Translations under genes and position numbers: made by a program
Shown: piece after piece, positions 1 through 9,659 of the stretch
Numbering within the stretch: position 1 is the first letter of the stretch
Layout of the letters: every line of letters starts with the position of its first letter
Origin: Xanthobacteraceae bacterium
GTDB taxonomy: Bacteria; Pseudomonadota; Alphaproteobacteria; Rhizobiales; Xanthobacteraceae
Length of the DNA stretch: 64,000 bases
Reading direction: 5' to 3'
Assembly (NCBI GenBank): GCA_022841625.1
Contig: JALHRD010000005.1
Coordinates: forward strand, 1-64,000
The notes under the pieces: generated by a model
The model's input: the letters and a program-made list of their open reading frames with translations, nothing else
Told to the model about the DNA's origin: nothing
Databases searched by the model: none

Positions 1-107
1 ACTCCCAAAAACCCTCGCGTCCCACCACGCCACGGGACACTGCGCCCCGCAAAAGTTCAACAAGCCGGCAAACAAAACCGCTCGATCAAGCGCGGATTCT
101 GTGAGAT

Positions 108-356
108 ATGCGGGCTAGGAGCCGCGCCATGCTGGCCAGATCGATCTTGTCACTGTTGATGTCGAGCGTCATGGTGCTGATGGTGACGCTGCTTGTCACA
201 TTCCTCAATCTGGGCCTTGCGTCTAATTTCGTCATGCAATGGGCCAAGGCCTATTTCCTCGCCTGGCCGGTCGCGGCCGCGACCGGCTTTATCATTATGC
301 CGGCGGCGCGCCGCCTGACCGACCGGATCATGGCCCAGTTGGAGCGGACCGCCTGA
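108..356 (+). CDS. DUF2798 family small membrane protein
   Basis: The 82-residue protein has two hydrophobic stretches: residues about 10-35, and a second around the 'AYFLAWPVAAATGFIIMP' segment. It ends in a basic tail containing RRLTDRI. The pattern, including an Asn-rich 'TFLNLGL' and 'AWPVA...P.ARRLT', matches the DUF2798 family of short two-helix membrane proteins, whose function is unknown. The start is the first ATG after a gene-free left edge. The stop overlaps the start of the amidase gene (TGATG), so the two are probably translationally coupled. Nothing in the sequence shows what the protein transports or binds. Confidence 0.8.
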   Translation: MRARSRAMLARSILSLLMSSVMVLMVTLLVTFLNLGLASNFVMQWAKAYFLAWPVAAATGFIIMPAARRLTDRIMAQLERTA

Positions 357-1621
357 TGCTTTCGGCACTCGACCTTGCCCGCCGGATTGAAGCCGGTACG
401 TTGACGCCGCGTGCGGTCGTCGAGATGTGCGCGCAGGCGATCGCAGCGCGCGAAGCTGAGATCGGCGCCTTCACCGCGCTCGACCTCGAAGGCGCGCGGC
501 GCATTGCCGATAGCCGCGCAGCGCTGCCGCTGCGCGGACTTCCGGTCGGGATCAAAGATATTTTCGACACCGTCGATTTCCCGACCGCCTATGGCTTCTC
601 CGCCTATGCCGGACATCGGCCGAATTCCGACGCCGCCATGGTGATGGCGGTGCGCCGTGCCGGCGGAATCATTCTCGGCAAGACCGTCACCACCGAACTC
701 GCGAGCCTACAACCGGCCGGCACCCGCAACCCGCGCAACCCCGCGCACACGCCGGGCGGCTCGTCGTCCGGCTCGGCCGCGGCGGTCGCCGCCGGCATGG
801 TGCCACTGGCGTTCGGCAGCCAGACCGGCGGATCGGTGATCCGCCCGGCGGCCTATTGCGGAGTCGCAGGCTACAAGCCGTCATATCGTTTGATGCCGAC
901 GGTGGGCATCAAGACCTTCTCATGGTCGCTCGACACCGTCGGCCTGTTTGGCGCCGGGATCGAGGACGTGGCGTTCGCCGCCGCCACCACCACCGGCCGC
1001 GACTTGCGGATCGATCGGCAAGCGCCGCAAGCGCCATCGATCGCGCTGGTGCGAACCCATCTGTGGCCGGACGCAACGCCCGACATGCAGGCCGCGGTCG
1101 AGCGCGCCGCGCGCATCGCCGAGGCAGCCGGCGCGCGCGTGACCGAGCTGACGCTGCCGGAAATTTTCGAAGACGCAATCCGCTATCACGGCATCGTTCA
1201 GGACCACGAAGCGTTCCGCGCACTGGCTTATGAATACGACATGCATCGCGACAAGCTCGGACCAATCCTGAGCGCGCAACTTGACAATGCCGCGGCCATC
1301 ACCACCGATCGCTATGACGACGCCCGGCGCAACACCCGCCGCGCGCGGCAGGTCTTTGCCGAACTGATGGCCACAACCGACGTCATCCTCACGCCGTCGG
1401 CGCCCGACGCCGCCCCGCATGGACTGAGCGCCACCGGCAAGCCGACGTTCAATCGATTATGGACCCTGCTTGGCGCGCCTTGCGTCAATGTGCCGGGCCT
1501 CATCGACCCCAACGGACTACCGCTTGGCGTGCAGATCGTCGGACGCTTCGCCCGCGACAAGATCGCGCTGGCGGCGGCGCGCCACCTTGAGGCGGCGCTG
1601 GCCCAGGCCGCCAAGCGATAA
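356..1621 (+). CDS. Amidase signature family amidohydrolase
   Basis: The 421-residue amidase signature enzyme should hydrolyse an amide to a carboxylate and ammonia. The Ser-cisSer-Lys triad is visible. The lysine lies in GLPVGIKD (about residue 67), the cis-serine in the GGSSSGSAAA block (about 137-138) and the nucleophilic serine in GSQTGGS (about 160). The open frame extends further upstream, but the ATG at 356 overlaps the preceding stop and gives the normal family N-terminus, so I chose it. Substrate is not predictable; GatA is unlikely because no gatB or gatC lies nearby. No signal peptide is visible, so it is probably cytoplasmic. Confidence 0.88.
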   Translation: MLSALDLARRIEAGTLTPRAVVEMCAQAIAAREAEIGAFTALDLEGARRIADSRAALPLRGLPVGIKDIFDTVDFPTAYGFSAYAGHRPNSDAAMVMAVRRAGGIILGKTVTTELASLQPAGTRNPRNPAHTPGGSSSGSAAAVAAGMVPLAFGSQTGGSVIRPAAYCGVAGYKPSYRLMPTVGIKTFSWSLDTVGLFGAGIEDVAFAAATTTGRDLRIDRQAPQAPSIALVRTHLWPDATPDMQAAVERAARIAEAAGARVTELTLPEIFEDAIRYHGIVQDHEAFRALAYEYDMHRDKLGPILSAQLDNAAAITTDRYDDARRNTRRARQVFAELMATTDVILTPSAPDAAPHGLSATGKPTFNRLWTLLGAPCVNVPGLIDPNGLPLGVQIVGRFARDKIALAAARHLEAALAQAAKR

Positions 1622-1806
1622 TGCGGCGTATCGTTATCGACCATTCACCGTAACGTTTTCGCTCGCAATATCAGTCGCTTGAAAAGTCATGCGCATAACT
1701 CAATCCAGCCATTCGCGCAATTTCCGCGGCGCACCCTGTTTCTCATTTCCGCAAATGCATAAATCTGCTAAACTGAACATATGTCCAACAAACTGGGAGC
1801 ACCCGC

Positions 1807-1890
1807 GTGAACCTTGCTCTAAGGTTTGAAATGCTGGCGCTTTATGCAGTGTTCGTGTTTGTGGGAGCAATCGTGTTGGGAGCATTCTGA
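1807..1890 (+). CDS. 27-residue hydrophobic small protein
   Basis: This very short frame has a GTG start, with GGGAG seven bases upstream. It encodes 27 residues: a short polar N-terminus (MNLALRFEML) followed by one strongly hydrophobic segment (ALYAVFVFVGAIVLGAF), enough for a single membrane helix. A good factor-independent terminator lies about 95 bp downstream on the same strand. It stands alone in an otherwise gene-free stretch of about 420 bp. Ribosome site, hydrophobic peptide and terminator together support a real small-protein gene. Function is unknown and I cannot verify conservation. Confidence 0.55.
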   Translation: MNLALRFEMLALYAVFVFVGAIVLGAF

Positions 1891-1983
1891 GAATTTCGGC
1901 CTGATGGCCGGTGCTCTCGCTTCGAACGAACGGCGCCCTCGCCTCATACAAACAACGACAACCTCCGACCAGAATGTTTCAGG

Positions 1984-2015
1984 CACCGGAGCGGGCAACC
2001 GCTCCGGTGTTTGCT
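1984..2015 (+). terminator. Factor-independent terminator
   Basis: An 11-bp GC-rich stem (CACCGGAGCGG pairing with CCGCTCCGGTG) with a GCAA loop is followed by a T-rich run (TTTGCTTTT). The T-run is on the plus strand, so it should end transcription of the small hydrophobic-protein gene. It also separates that unit from metH, which converges from the right. Confidence 0.75.
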
Positions 2016-2043
2016 TTTCATCATCCGCGCGGCGTGACCGCGA

Positions 2044-5000
2044 TCAGACCCGCACGACCGCCAACGGATCGTAATTGAGGATCGGCGCCAGCCAGCGCTC
2101 GGCCTCGGCCATGCTCCAACCCTTGCGGCGGGCATAGTCCTCGACCTGGTCGCGCTCGATCTTGCCGACACCAAAATAATGCGCGTCGGGATGGCTGAAA
2201 TAGAGCCCGCACACCGCCGCGCCCGGCCACATCGCAAAGCTCTCGGTGAGCTGCACGCCGGTGCAGGCTTCGCCGTCCAGCAAACTGAACAGAGCTGCCT
2301 TCTCGGTGTGGTCGGGCTGTGCCGGATAGCCGGGCGCCGGACGAATGCCGCGATATTTCTCCGCGATCATTTCGGCGCAACTCAAATCTTCATCGGCGGC
2401 ATAGGCCCACAATTCCTTGCGCACCATCTGGTGCAGCCGCTCGGCAAACGCCTCCGCCAGGCGATCGGCCAGCGCCTTGACCATGATGGCGGAATAATCG
2501 TCATGCGCGGCCTTGAAGCGATCGGCGATGGCATCCTCGCCAAGCCCGGCGGTGACCAGAAATGCGCCGACATAATCGGCGGTGCCGCGCGGCGCCACGA
2601 AATCGGCCAGCGCCACATTGGCGCGGCCCTCGCGGCGCGCGAGCTGCTGGCGCAGCGTGTGCAAGACCGTGATCGGCTGCGCGCGCTTCTCATCGCCATA
2701 GACCACAACGTCGTCGCCTTCGGCGTTCGCCGGCCAGAATCCGACCACCGCCGACGCGCCGAGCCAGTTCTCCTCGACGATCTTTTTCAGCATCGCCTGC
2801 GCGTCATTGTAAAGCGAGCGCGCCGCCGCTCCGACCTTGGCGTCTTCGAAGATCGCGGGGAACTTGCCGGCGAGCTCCCAGGTCTGGAAGAACGGTGTCC
2901 AGTCGATATAGGGCACCAATTCCGCTACCGAGAAGTTATCGAACGCGCGCGTGCCGATGAAACGTGGCTTGGGCGGTGCGTAATTCGCCCAGTCGATCTT
3001 GGCCGCATTGGCGCGCGCCGCCTTGAGCGGCAGCCGCAGCTTGTTTTCTTCCGCGCGCGCATGCGCGGCGGCGATCTTGACATATTCCTCGCGAACCTCG
3101 GCGACATAAACCGGTCGCTGCTTGCGCGACATGAGATTTTGCGCGACGCCAACAGCGCGGCTTGCGTCGGTTACGTAGACCGCCTGACCGCGCCGATAAT
3201 TCGGATGGATCTTCACCGCCGTATGGGTCCGGCTGGTGGTCGCGCCGCCGATCAGCAGCGGCAGATCGAAGCCCTGCCGCTCCATTTCGGCGGCGACGTG
3301 GCACATTTCATCGAGCGACGGCGTGATCAGGCCCGACAGTCCGATGATGTCGGCATTCTCGGCTTTCGCCGCCTCGAGAATCTTTGCCGCCGGCACCATC
3401 ACGCCGAGATCGACGACCTCATAATTGTTGCATTGAAGCACGACGCCGACGATGTTCTTGCCGATATCGTGGACGTCGCCCTTCACGGTCGCCATCACGA
3501 TCTTGCCGTTGGAACTGCGCCTGGTGTCGCCATTGGCCTTCTTCTCGGCCTCCATGAACGGCATCAGATAGGCCACCGCCTGCTTCATCACGCGTGCAGA
3601 CTTCACCACCTGCGGCAAAAACATCTTGCCAGAACCGAACAGGTCGCCGACCACATTCATGCCGTCCATCAGCGGACCTTCGATGACGTGCAGCGGGCGC
3701 TCAGCCCGGATGCGCGCCTCTTCGGTGTCAACCTCGATGAAATCGGTGATGCCATGCACCAAGGCATGGGCCAGCCTGCGCTCGACCGGCCATTCGCGCC
3801 AAGCACGATCGACTTCCTTCTTCTCGGTGCCGTGCCCGCGGAATCGCTCGGCAATCGTCAACAGCCGCTCCGATGCGTCGGCCCGGCGGTTGAGCACCAC
3901 GTCCTCGCAGGCTTCGCGCAGTTCCGGATCGAGGTCGTCATACACCGCCATTTGGCCGGCATTGACGATGCCCATGTCCATGCCGGCCTTGATGGCATGA
4001 TAGAGGAACACCGAATGCATGGCCTCGCGCACCGGCTCATTGCCGCGGAACGAAAACGAAAGGTTCGACACGCCGCCGGAAATATGGACATGCGCAAGAT
4101 CGCGCCGGATCTGACGGGTGGCCTCGATGAAGTCGACGCCATAGCCGTTATGCTCCTCCATCCCGGTCGCGACCGCGAAGATATTCGGATCGAAGATGAT
4201 GTCTTCGGGCGGGAAGCCGACTTTGTTGACCAGAATGTCGTAGGCGCGCGCGCAGATCGCGACCTTGCGCGCCATGGTGTCGGCCTGGCCCTGTTCGTCG
4301 AACGCCATGACCACCACCGCGGCGCCATGGCGGCGCACCACCCGGGCCTGAGCAACGAACGCCTCCTCGCCCTCTTTGAGCGAAATCGAATTTACTACCG
4401 GCTTGCCTTGCAGGCATTTCAGACCGGCCTCGATCACCGAGAATTTCGATGAATCGACCATCACCGGCACCCGCGCGATATCGGGCTCGGCCGCGACCAG
4501 ATTAAGGAAGGTGACCATCGCCTTTTCGGAATCGAGCAGGCCCTCGTCCATATTGACGTCAATGATCTGCGCGCCGTTCTCGACCTGGTCGCGCGCGATC
4601 TCAAGCGCGGTCGCATAATCGCCATTGGTGACGAGCTTGCGAAACCGCGCCGATCCGGTGACATTGGTGCGCTCGCCAATATTGACGAACGGGATCGCAT
4701 CGGTGAGCGTGAACGGCTCGAGGCCGGACAGCCGCAGGCGGCGTTCGATCTGCGGGATTTGCCGCGGCGCCTTGCCCTTCACCGCCTCGGCAATGGCGTG
4801 AATATGCGCGGGCGTGGTGCCGCAGCAGCCGCCGACCACATTGACCAGACCGGCGGTGGCGAACTCCTCGATCAAGCCCGCCATAAACTCCGGGCTTTCG
4901 TCATAGCGCCCGAATTCATTTGGTAGCCCGGCGTTCGGATAGGCGCAGACCAGCGTGTCGGCAATGCGCCCAAGCTCGGCGATATGCGCCCGCAATTCCT

Positions 5001-5772
5001 TGGCACCGAGCGCGCAGTTCAACCCGATTGTCAGCGGCGCCGCGTGGCGCACCGCGTTCCAGAACGCCTCCGGCGTCTGACCCGACAACAACCGGCCCGA
5101 GCGATCGGTGATGGTGCCCGAGATCATTACCGGCAGCGTCCGGCCCATGGCTTCGAATGATTCCGCGAGGGCATAGATCGCGGCCTTGGCATTGAGCGTA
5201 TCGAAGATCGTCTCGATCAGCAGCAGATCGGCGCCGCCTTCGATCAGCCCGCGCGCCTGCTCGCCATAGGCGACGCGCAATTCGTCAAAGCTGACGGCGC
5301 GATAGCCGGGATTGCTCACGTCCGGAGAGATCGACGCCGTGCGGTTGGTCGGCCCCAGCGCGCCCGCGACAAAACGCGGGCGGCCGTCTTCGCTCTGCGC
5401 AATGTCGGCGGCGGCGCGCGCAAGCTTTGCGCCCTCGACGTTAAGCTCGCGCGCAATCTCCTGCATGCCATAGTCGGCCTGCGCGATCGACGTTGACGAG
5501 AAGGTATTGGTCGAAACGATGTCGGCGCCGGCACGAAAATATTCGAGATGGATGCGCTGGATTGCCGCGGACTGGGTCAGGATCAGCAGGTCGTTATTGC
5601 CGCGCACCTCGCGATTCCAGGCGTCAAAGCGCGCGCCGCGATAGCCTTCTTCGTCAAGCTTCAGCTCCTGGATCATGGTGCCCATGGCGCCATCGAGCAC
5701 CAGAATGCGTTCGGCCGCGATGCGGCGGAAGGTTTGCTCGGTGTTGCTTTTTATATCGGTTATATTGGCCAT
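2044..5772 (-). CDS. metH: Cobalamin-dependent methionine synthase
   Basis: The 1242-residue enzyme transfers a methyl group from 5-methyltetrahydrofolate to homocysteine through cobalamin. The expected modules appear in order. First is the homocysteine-binding barrel, with zinc ligands in GGCCGT near residue 314. It is followed by the pterin-binding barrel (GERTNVTGS), the cobalamin cap, and the B12 domain with DVHDIGKN near residue 767. The SAM-dependent reactivation domain fills the last 300 or so residues. The full length matches the E. coli-type enzyme. I start at the ATG giving [10 protein letters not shown]; the frame continues upstream into metF. It lies 26 bp behind metF in the same operon. 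Confidence 0.97.
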   Translation of the reverse strand: MANITDIKSNTEQTFRRIAAERILVLDGAMGTMIQELKLDEEGYRGARFDAWNREVRGNNDLLILTQSAAIQRIHLEYFRAGADIVSTNTFSSTSIAQADYGMQEIARELNVEGAKLARAAADIAQSEDGRPRFVAGALGPTNRTASISPDVSNPGYRAVSFDELRVAYGEQARGLIEGGADLLLIETIFDTLNAKAAIYALAESFEAMGRTLPVMISGTITDRSGRLLSGQTPEAFWNAVRHAAPLTIGLNCALGAKELRAHIAELGRIADTLVCAYPNAGLPNEFGRYDESPEFMAGLIEEFATAGLVNVVGGCCGTTPAHIHAIAEAVKGKAPRQIPQIERRLRLSGLEPFTLTDAIPFVNIGERTNVTGSARFRKLVTNGDYATALEIARDQVENGAQIIDVNMDEGLLDSEKAMVTFLNLVAAEPDIARVPVMVDSSKFSVIEAGLKCLQGKPVVNSISLKEGEEAFVAQARVVRRHGAAVVVMAFDEQGQADTMARKVAICARAYDILVNKVGFPPEDIIFDPNIFAVATGMEEHNGYGVDFIEATRQIRRDLAHVHISGGVSNLSFSFRGNEPVREAMHSVFLYHAIKAGMDMGIVNAGQMAVYDDLDPELREACEDVVLNRRADASERLLTIAERFRGHGTEKKEVDRAWREWPVERRLAHALVHGITDFIEVDTEEARIRAERPLHVIEGPLMDGMNVVGDLFGSGKMFLPQVVKSARVMKQAVAYLMPFMEAEKKANGDTRRSSNGKIVMATVKGDVHDIGKNIVGVVLQCNNYEVVDLGVMVPAAKILEAAKAENADIIGLSGLITPSLDEMCHVAAEMERQGFDLPLLIGGATTSRTHTAVKIHPNYRRGQAVYVTDASRAVGVAQNLMSRKQRPVYVAEVREEYVKIAAAHARAEENKLRLPLKAARANAAKIDWANYAPPKPRFIGTRAFDNFSVAELVPYIDWTPFFQTWELAGKFPAIFEDAKVGAAARSLYNDAQAMLKKIVEENWLGASAVVGFWPANAEGDDVVVYGDEKRAQPITVLHTLRQQLARREGRANVALADFVAPRGTADYVGAFLVTAGLGEDAIADRFKAAHDDYSAIMVKALADRLAEAFAERLHQMVRKELWAYAADEDLSCAEMIAEKYRGIRPAPGYPAQPDHTEKAALFSLLDGEACTGVQLTESFAMWPGAAVCGLYFSHPDAHYFGVGKIERDQVEDYARRKGWSMAEAERWLAPILNYDPLAVVRV

Positions 5773-5798
5773 TTGGCACTCGGCATGCGTTCGTTGGG

Positions 5799-6707
5799 TC
5801 AGGCCGCCGCCTGCGTAGCCGGCCGCAGTCCAAGCAGGTGACACACCGCATAGACCAAGTCGGCGCGGTTCATGGTGTAGAAGTGAAAATCGGTGATGCC
5901 GCGATCGACCAGATCGAGCACTTGCTCGGCGGCAACCGCCGCCGCGATCAGTTTGCGGGTTGCCGCGTCGTCATCGAGACCCTCGAAGCGCTCGGCCAGC
6001 CAGTTCGGCACCGAAGCGCCGCAGCGCGCCGCAAAACTTCGGGTCTGCTTGAAATTCTGCACCGGCAGGATACCGGGCACGATCGGTACATTGATCCCCG
6101 CTGCGCGCACGCGATCGAGATAGCGGAAGAACTGCTCGTTCTCGAAAAAGAACTGCGTGATCGCCCGCGTCGCGCCGGCATCGACCTTGGCTTTCAGCAT
6201 ATCGATATCGGCGGCGACATTGGGCGAGTCCGGGTGTTTTTCCGGATAGGCCGACACCGATACGTCAACATCGGGCGCGAGCCGCCGAATGCCACTGACG
6301 AGATCGGCGCCGTTCGCATAGCCGCCGGGGTGCGGCGCATATTTGTCACCGATGCCGCCAATCGGATCGCCGCGCAGCGCCACGATATGACGCACGCCGG
6401 CTTCATGATAGGCGCGGATCACCGCGTCAATTTCGGCTTTGGTCGCGGCAACGCAAGTGAGATGCGCCGCCGGGATAAGCGCGGTCTCGCCGATGATGCG
6501 TTTGACGGTCGCATGCGTGCGCTCGCGCGTCGAACCGCCTGCGCCATAGGTCACCGACACGAAGCTTGGGCGTAGCGGCGCAAGCCGCGTAATCGATTCC
6601 CATAGCGTCGTTTCCATCTCCGCTGACTTCGGAGGGAAGAACTCAAACGAAACCCGCATGCGGCATGCGTCGCCGGCATGAACGAATCGGCTCAAGCGCG
6701 CGTTCAT
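5799..6707 (-). CDS. metF: Methylenetetrahydrofolate reductase
   Basis: The 302-residue flavoprotein reduces 5,10-methylenetetrahydrofolate to the 5-methyl form used by MetH. The family landmarks FEFFPPK near the N-terminus, [13 protein letters not shown] and a TQFFF segment are present. The chosen ATG (MNARLSRF) overlaps the stop of the upstream regulator gene by one base. This implies tight coupling in the order regulator, metF, metH. A longer reading would invade the regulator gene. Cytoplasmic. Confidence 0.95.
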   Translation of the reverse strand: MNARLSRFVHAGDACRMRVSFEFFPPKSAEMETTLWESITRLAPLRPSFVSVTYGAGGSTRERTHATVKRIIGETALIPAAHLTCVAATKAEIDAVIRAYHEAGVRHIVALRGDPIGGIGDKYAPHPGGYANGADLVSGIRRLAPDVDVSVSAYPEKHPDSPNVAADIDMLKAKVDAGATRAITQFFFENEQFFRYLDRVRAAGINVPIVPGILPVQNFKQTRSFAARCGASVPNWLAERFEGLDDDAATRKLIAAAVAAEQVLDLVDRGITDFHFYTMNRADLVYAVCHLLGLRPATQAAA

Positions 6708-7711
6708 CAGGCGACTTCCCGCTCTTTGGCGCCCGCAATCAGCACGCGCGGGTCGCGGCCAAGCCAAAGCGACACTGCGATCTTGCCTTCCGTTTTTCGG
6801 TTGGGCGAAAGCGTCTGCTGCGCCACAACATCGAGACCGGCGGCGGCGAGCCAGCCGCTGATCGTCTCCGGCGCGAAGCCAAGCCGCCGGTGGGCGTGCT
6901 CGTCGCGCAGAAACTCAAGATTGTGCGGCGCGAAATCGACCACCAACAGCCGCCCGGACGGCCGCAGCACGCGCGCTGCTTCGCTGATCGCGCGCGCGCC
7001 ATCGTCGAGGAAGTGCAGTACCTGATGGATCGTCACGACATCGAATGAATCTTTCGGCAGCGCGAGGTCGTAGATATCGCCCTGCCGCACGCTGCACTGG
7101 CGCAACCCGGCGCGATCAAGCCGCGCGCGGGCGAGCGTCAGCATGTCGCGCGACATGTCGAGACCAAGCCCGCGCTCGAGATCCGGGCCGAACAATTCGA
7201 GCAAGCGCCCGGTGCCGGTGCCGAGATCGAGCAACGAGCGGAATGGCTTGTCCGCAAGCGCCGCGACAATCGCCTGCTCGACTGCGTCATCCGCAACATG
7301 CAGCCGGCGAATGCGATCCCACTGCGCGGCATGGCGGGCAAAATATTTCTGCGCCTCCGCCGCGCGGCTGGCGCGCACGGTGGTGAGCCGCTCGCGATCG
7401 CGGGCGATGGTGACGTCGCGCGGATCGAGCCGCGCGACCAGTTCACGGGCAAGCGATGCGCCGCCGCCACGATCGCCCAGCCGAAAAAACGCCCATGTGC
7501 CTTCGCGATAGCGTTCAACCAGCCCTGCCTCCGCCAATAACCGTAGATGCCGCGAAATCCGAGGCTGCGACTGCCGCAAAATGTCCGTAAGTTCGGAGAC
7601 GGTCAGTTCGGCTTCCGCCAGCAATGCGACAATCCGCAGGCGCGTCTCTTCGCCGGCGGCTTTAAGCACCCCGTTCAGATCGGCAAATGGCAGTTGGGCG
7701 GGCGACGACAT
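6707..7711 (-). CDS. ArsR-family regulator fused to a SAM-dependent methyltransferase
   Basis: The 334-residue protein has two parts. Residues about 10-95 form an ArsR-type winged helix (RLRIVALLAEAELTVSELTDIL and QPRISRHLRLLAEAGLVERYREG). Residues about 140-330 form a class I methyltransferase with the SAM loop LLDLGTGTGRLLEL. No thiol-rich metal site is visible. Fusions of this type next to metF and metH are known in alphaproteobacteria. Their position suggests that SAM or S-adenosylhomocysteine is sensed by the methyltransferase-like half, as proposed for SahR-type control of the methionine cycle. It is the first gene of the operon and is preceded by two palindromes, so autoregulation is likely (inference). 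Confidence 0.9.
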   Translation of the reverse strand: MSSPAQLPFADLNGVLKAAGEETRLRIVALLAEAELTVSELTDILRQSQPRISRHLRLLAEAGLVERYREGTWAFFRLGDRGGGASLARELVARLDPRDVTIARDRERLTTVRASRAAEAQKYFARHAAQWDRIRRLHVADDAVEQAIVAALADKPFRSLLDLGTGTGRLLELFGPDLERGLGLDMSRDMLTLARARLDRAGLRQCSVRQGDIYDLALPKDSFDVVTIHQVLHFLDDGARAISEAARVLRPSGRLLVVDFAPHNLEFLRDEHAHRRLGFAPETISGWLAAAGLDVVAQQTLSPNRKTEGKIAVSLWLGRDPRVLIAGAKEREVA

Positions 7712-7734
7712 CAGCTCGGTCCAATGGAAGACTA

Positions 7735-7767
7735 TATAAGGATATCTTTATACGTTTAATTAAACGT
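7735..7767 (-). promoter_or_regulatory. Tandem palindromes before the methionine operon
   Basis: Two palindromes lie side by side, about 25 bp before the regulator gene start. The first is an 18-bp near-palindrome centred on GATATC (TATAAG-GATATC-TTTATA, one mismatch) at 7735-7752. The second is a perfect 16-bp palindrome, ACGTTTAATTAAACGT, at 7752-7767. AT-rich symmetric sites of this kind are typical ArsR-family operators. They are the best candidates for the operator of the fused regulator. Which site it binds is not known. Confidence 0.55.
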
Positions 7768-7890
7768 TATCAAGAGCCGCCCGCCAGCCCAGAAAAAAGC
7801 GCCGATTTCTGTGGGACTTGTTAATCATGGCGCGGTCGTAGCCGGGTTTTCCGGCGTGGCCACTCACCGGGGGAGTGACATCCAACCACC

Positions 7891-8397
7891 ATGACCAAGG
7901 ATCCCAACGCCTTCGGCCTGTGGGACGGCGAAGTCACCGCCGACCTCCCTAAGGATTTTGACGCCGGACTTTATTTTATCGGCCGCATCCACACGCCCTG
8001 GAAGGAGCGCAAGGATTGCCCAAAAAACGCCCGTGAATCTGAGGCGGTTTGCACCATCGAAGTCGATGAGCGATGGGCGCCTGCGCTCAAGGACATCGAA
8101 AGCTGCAGCCACTTGGTGGTGCTTTACTGGATGGATCGGTCGCGCCGCGACATCGTTTTGCAGGTGCCGCGGCATTATGGTGTGCAACGCGGCACCTTTT
8201 CATTGCGGTCGCCGGCCCGGCCTAACCCGATCGCCCTGAGCGTTGTCCGGCTGCTCAAGATCGAAGGCGCCACGCTTTCGGTGGTAGGCCTCGATTGCCT
8301 CGACGGCACGCCACTGGTCGATCTCAAGCCTTATTTTGCCTCGACCGACGCCGTGCCCGAGGCGGTGGTCGGCTGGCACAAGACCCGCCAAGGCTGA
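7891..8397 (+). CDS. trmO: TrmO/TsaA-type tRNA methyltransferase
   Basis: The 168-residue protein belongs to the UPF0066/TsaA family. In characterised members this SAM-dependent beta-barrel methylates N6 of t6A37 in tRNA. The family blocks are clear: the early FIGRIHTPW, the central RSPARPNPIALSVVRLL and GLDCLDGTPLVDLKPY. It is divergent from the methionine operon across a 180-bp gap, so the two may share control through SAM metabolism (inference). A purine-rich run 18 bases before the ATG is too far for a normal ribosome site. Confidence 0.88.
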   Translation: MTKDPNAFGLWDGEVTADLPKDFDAGLYFIGRIHTPWKERKDCPKNARESEAVCTIEVDERWAPALKDIESCSHLVVLYWMDRSRRDIVLQVPRHYGVQRGTFSLRSPARPNPIALSVVRLLKIEGATLSVVGLDCLDGTPLVDLKPYFASTDAVPEAVVGWHKTRQG

Positions 8398-8535
8398 CCG
8401 GGCCAAACAGCCGCTGCCATCAATGACCTGCGGCGGGACCACAATCCGCTCGCAGAACTTTAGCCAATTTATTGTTGGGAATTTTGAACCCAGTGCCCGG
8501 CTGCGCCCACCAATCATCAACAGATGGGGTGCAGC

Positions 8536-9174
8536 ATGAACACAATCCTCAAGACCGCCGCCGCGATCGCCGCGCTGTTGGCCGCCAACACGATTTCCGC
8601 TTCCGCCAATCCGCTATTCCTGTTCGGCCCGGCTCACAGCGCCCCCGCCGCCCAGACCGAGACGACCGACGAGCGCGCCGAGCTTCCCGCCCGCTTTCGC
8701 CGCCAGATCGTCGAATACCGCAGCAACGAACCGGCCGGCACGGTCATTGTCGATACCCCCAATACTTATCTTTATCTGGTGCTCGGCAATGGCCGGGCGA
8801 TGCGCTACGGCATCGGCGTCGGCCGCGACGGCTTCACCTGGTCGGGCGTACAGACCGTCACCCGCCGCGCCGAATGGCCGGATTGGCATCCGCCGGCGGA
8901 GATGATCGCCCGTCAGCCCTACCTGCCGCGTTACATGGCGGGCGGTCCGGGCAACCCGATGGGCGCCCGCGCGCTCTACCTCGGCAACACGATTTATCGG
9001 ATCCACGGCACCAACGCGCCGCACACCATCGGCCAACGCGTGTCGTCCGGTTGCATCCGCATGACCAATGAGGACGTCACCGACCTTTACAGCCGCGTCA
9101 ATCTCGGCACCCGCGTCGTGGTGCTGCCGCAAGCCGGCCGCCATGCTTCATCAGGCAGCCGCACGGTGCAGTGA
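8536..9174 (+). CDS. L,D-transpeptidase (YkuD domain), exported
   Basis: The 212-residue exported protein has a signal peptide ending near SASA and a YkuD catalytic domain in its second half. The active-site signature is present: HGTNAPHTIG, then SSGCIRM with the catalytic cysteine. The enzyme should form 3-3 peptidoglycan crosslinks or attach proteins to the wall in the periplasm. An ATG four codons upstream is possible, but GGGG sits at good distance only from the chosen ATG. Monocistronic, with a strong terminator behind it. Confidence 0.9.
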   Translation: MNTILKTAAAIAALLAANTISASANPLFLFGPAHSAPAAQTETTDERAELPARFRRQIVEYRSNEPAGTVIVDTPNTYLYLVLGNGRAMRYGIGVGRDGFTWSGVQTVTRRAEWPDWHPPAEMIARQPYLPRYMAGGPGNPMGARALYLGNTIYRIHGTNAPHTIGQRVSSGCIRMTNEDVTDLYSRVNLGTRVVVLPQAGRHASSGSRTVQ

Positions 9175-9237
9175 TGATGAGCGCGTACTTCAGGCAACGC
9201 GTGTGTTGTTAAGTTGTTGAGCTGTTGCGTAACCAAT

Positions 9238-9276
9238 GCCGGCCCCGCCGACACACGGGGCCGGCGGTTTGTTTTC
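9238..9276 (+). terminator. Factor-independent terminator after the L,D-transpeptidase
   Basis: A 10-bp perfect stem (GCCGGCCCCG with CGGGGCCGGC) and an 8-base loop are followed by GGTTTGTTTTC. It lies about 65 bp after the transpeptidase stop, on the same strand. Confidence 0.75.
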
Positions 9277-9304
9277 GGTGCGAGGTGCCATCGCAAATAA
9301 TTAG

Positions 9305-9383
9305 CTAGAGCAATGGATTTGACATTCGCTCCCCACCTGGCCGCAAGCACGCGATGCGCATGTCAAATCCAAAACTCCACGAG
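9305..9383. repeat. Stem-loop repeat, TGGATTTGACATTCGC arms
   Basis: The left arm TGGATTTGACATTCGC (from 9314) pairs with a right arm ending at 9371, with one mismatch. The loop contains CCGCAAGCAC. The outer flanks read CTAGAG on the left and the complement of CTCGTGGAGT on the right. It belongs to the same superfamily as the hairpins at 9586, 11209, 21625, 21730, 58680 and 58770. Confidence 0.7.
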
Positions 9384-9399
9384 CAGCTCATACTTGCTA

Positions 9400-9585
9400 G
9401 AGCGTTTTGCGATAACGTTGACCTGTTTCCGTCGTCATGGCCGGGCATAGCCCGTCGAAGACGGGCGTAAACGCCCTGGTGTCCCGGCCATCCACGTCTT
9501 CGTTGCGGCACGAAAAACGTCGATGCCCGGCACGAAGCCGGGCATGACGGAGGAGAGACCGATTCAACCTTATCGCAAAACGCTC
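9400..9585. mobile_element. MITE-like element, copy 1
   Basis: This 186-bp non-coding element is bounded by perfect terminal inverted repeats (GAGCGTTTTGCGATAA and its complement). A TA precedes the left end, but the right end is followed by GA, so no intact target duplication remains here. The interior contains a GC-rich hairpin module and pairs of GGCCGGGCAT-type inverted repeats. A second copy of 190 bp, strongly similar, lies at 55637-55826. There is no transposase gene, so it would have to be mobilised in trans. The TA target at the second copy suggests a Tc1/mariner/IS630-type enzyme (inference). Confidence 0.75.
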
Positions 9586-9659
9586 GAGTGGTTCTTTGAT
9601 TCTAACATTCGCAAAATCGCCCGTGGAAATGGGATGCGAATGTTAGAATCGGACCACTA
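9586..9659. repeat. Stem-loop repeat, GATTCTAACATTCGC arms
   Basis: A perfect 15-bp stem joins GATTCTAACATTCGC (9598-9612) and its complement (9636-9650), with a 23-base loop. The outer flanks are inverted versions of CTAGTGGTCC. The right border contains the TAG stop codon of the MmgE/PrpD gene read on the minus strand. A half-copy of the same element forms the right arm of the repeat at 11209. Confidence 0.75.

Noticed and set aside
2179-4452. Open frame of 757 codons on the plus strand opposite metH
   Set aside because: It lies entirely antisense to an unmistakable metH and has shadow-frame composition (His, Arg and Asp runs) with no domain.
7712-7890. SAM-II or SAM-V riboswitch before the methionine operon or trmO
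   Set aside because: I looked for the conserved core and pseudoknot strand of these alphaproteobacterial riboswitches and found no match; palindromic operators fit better.
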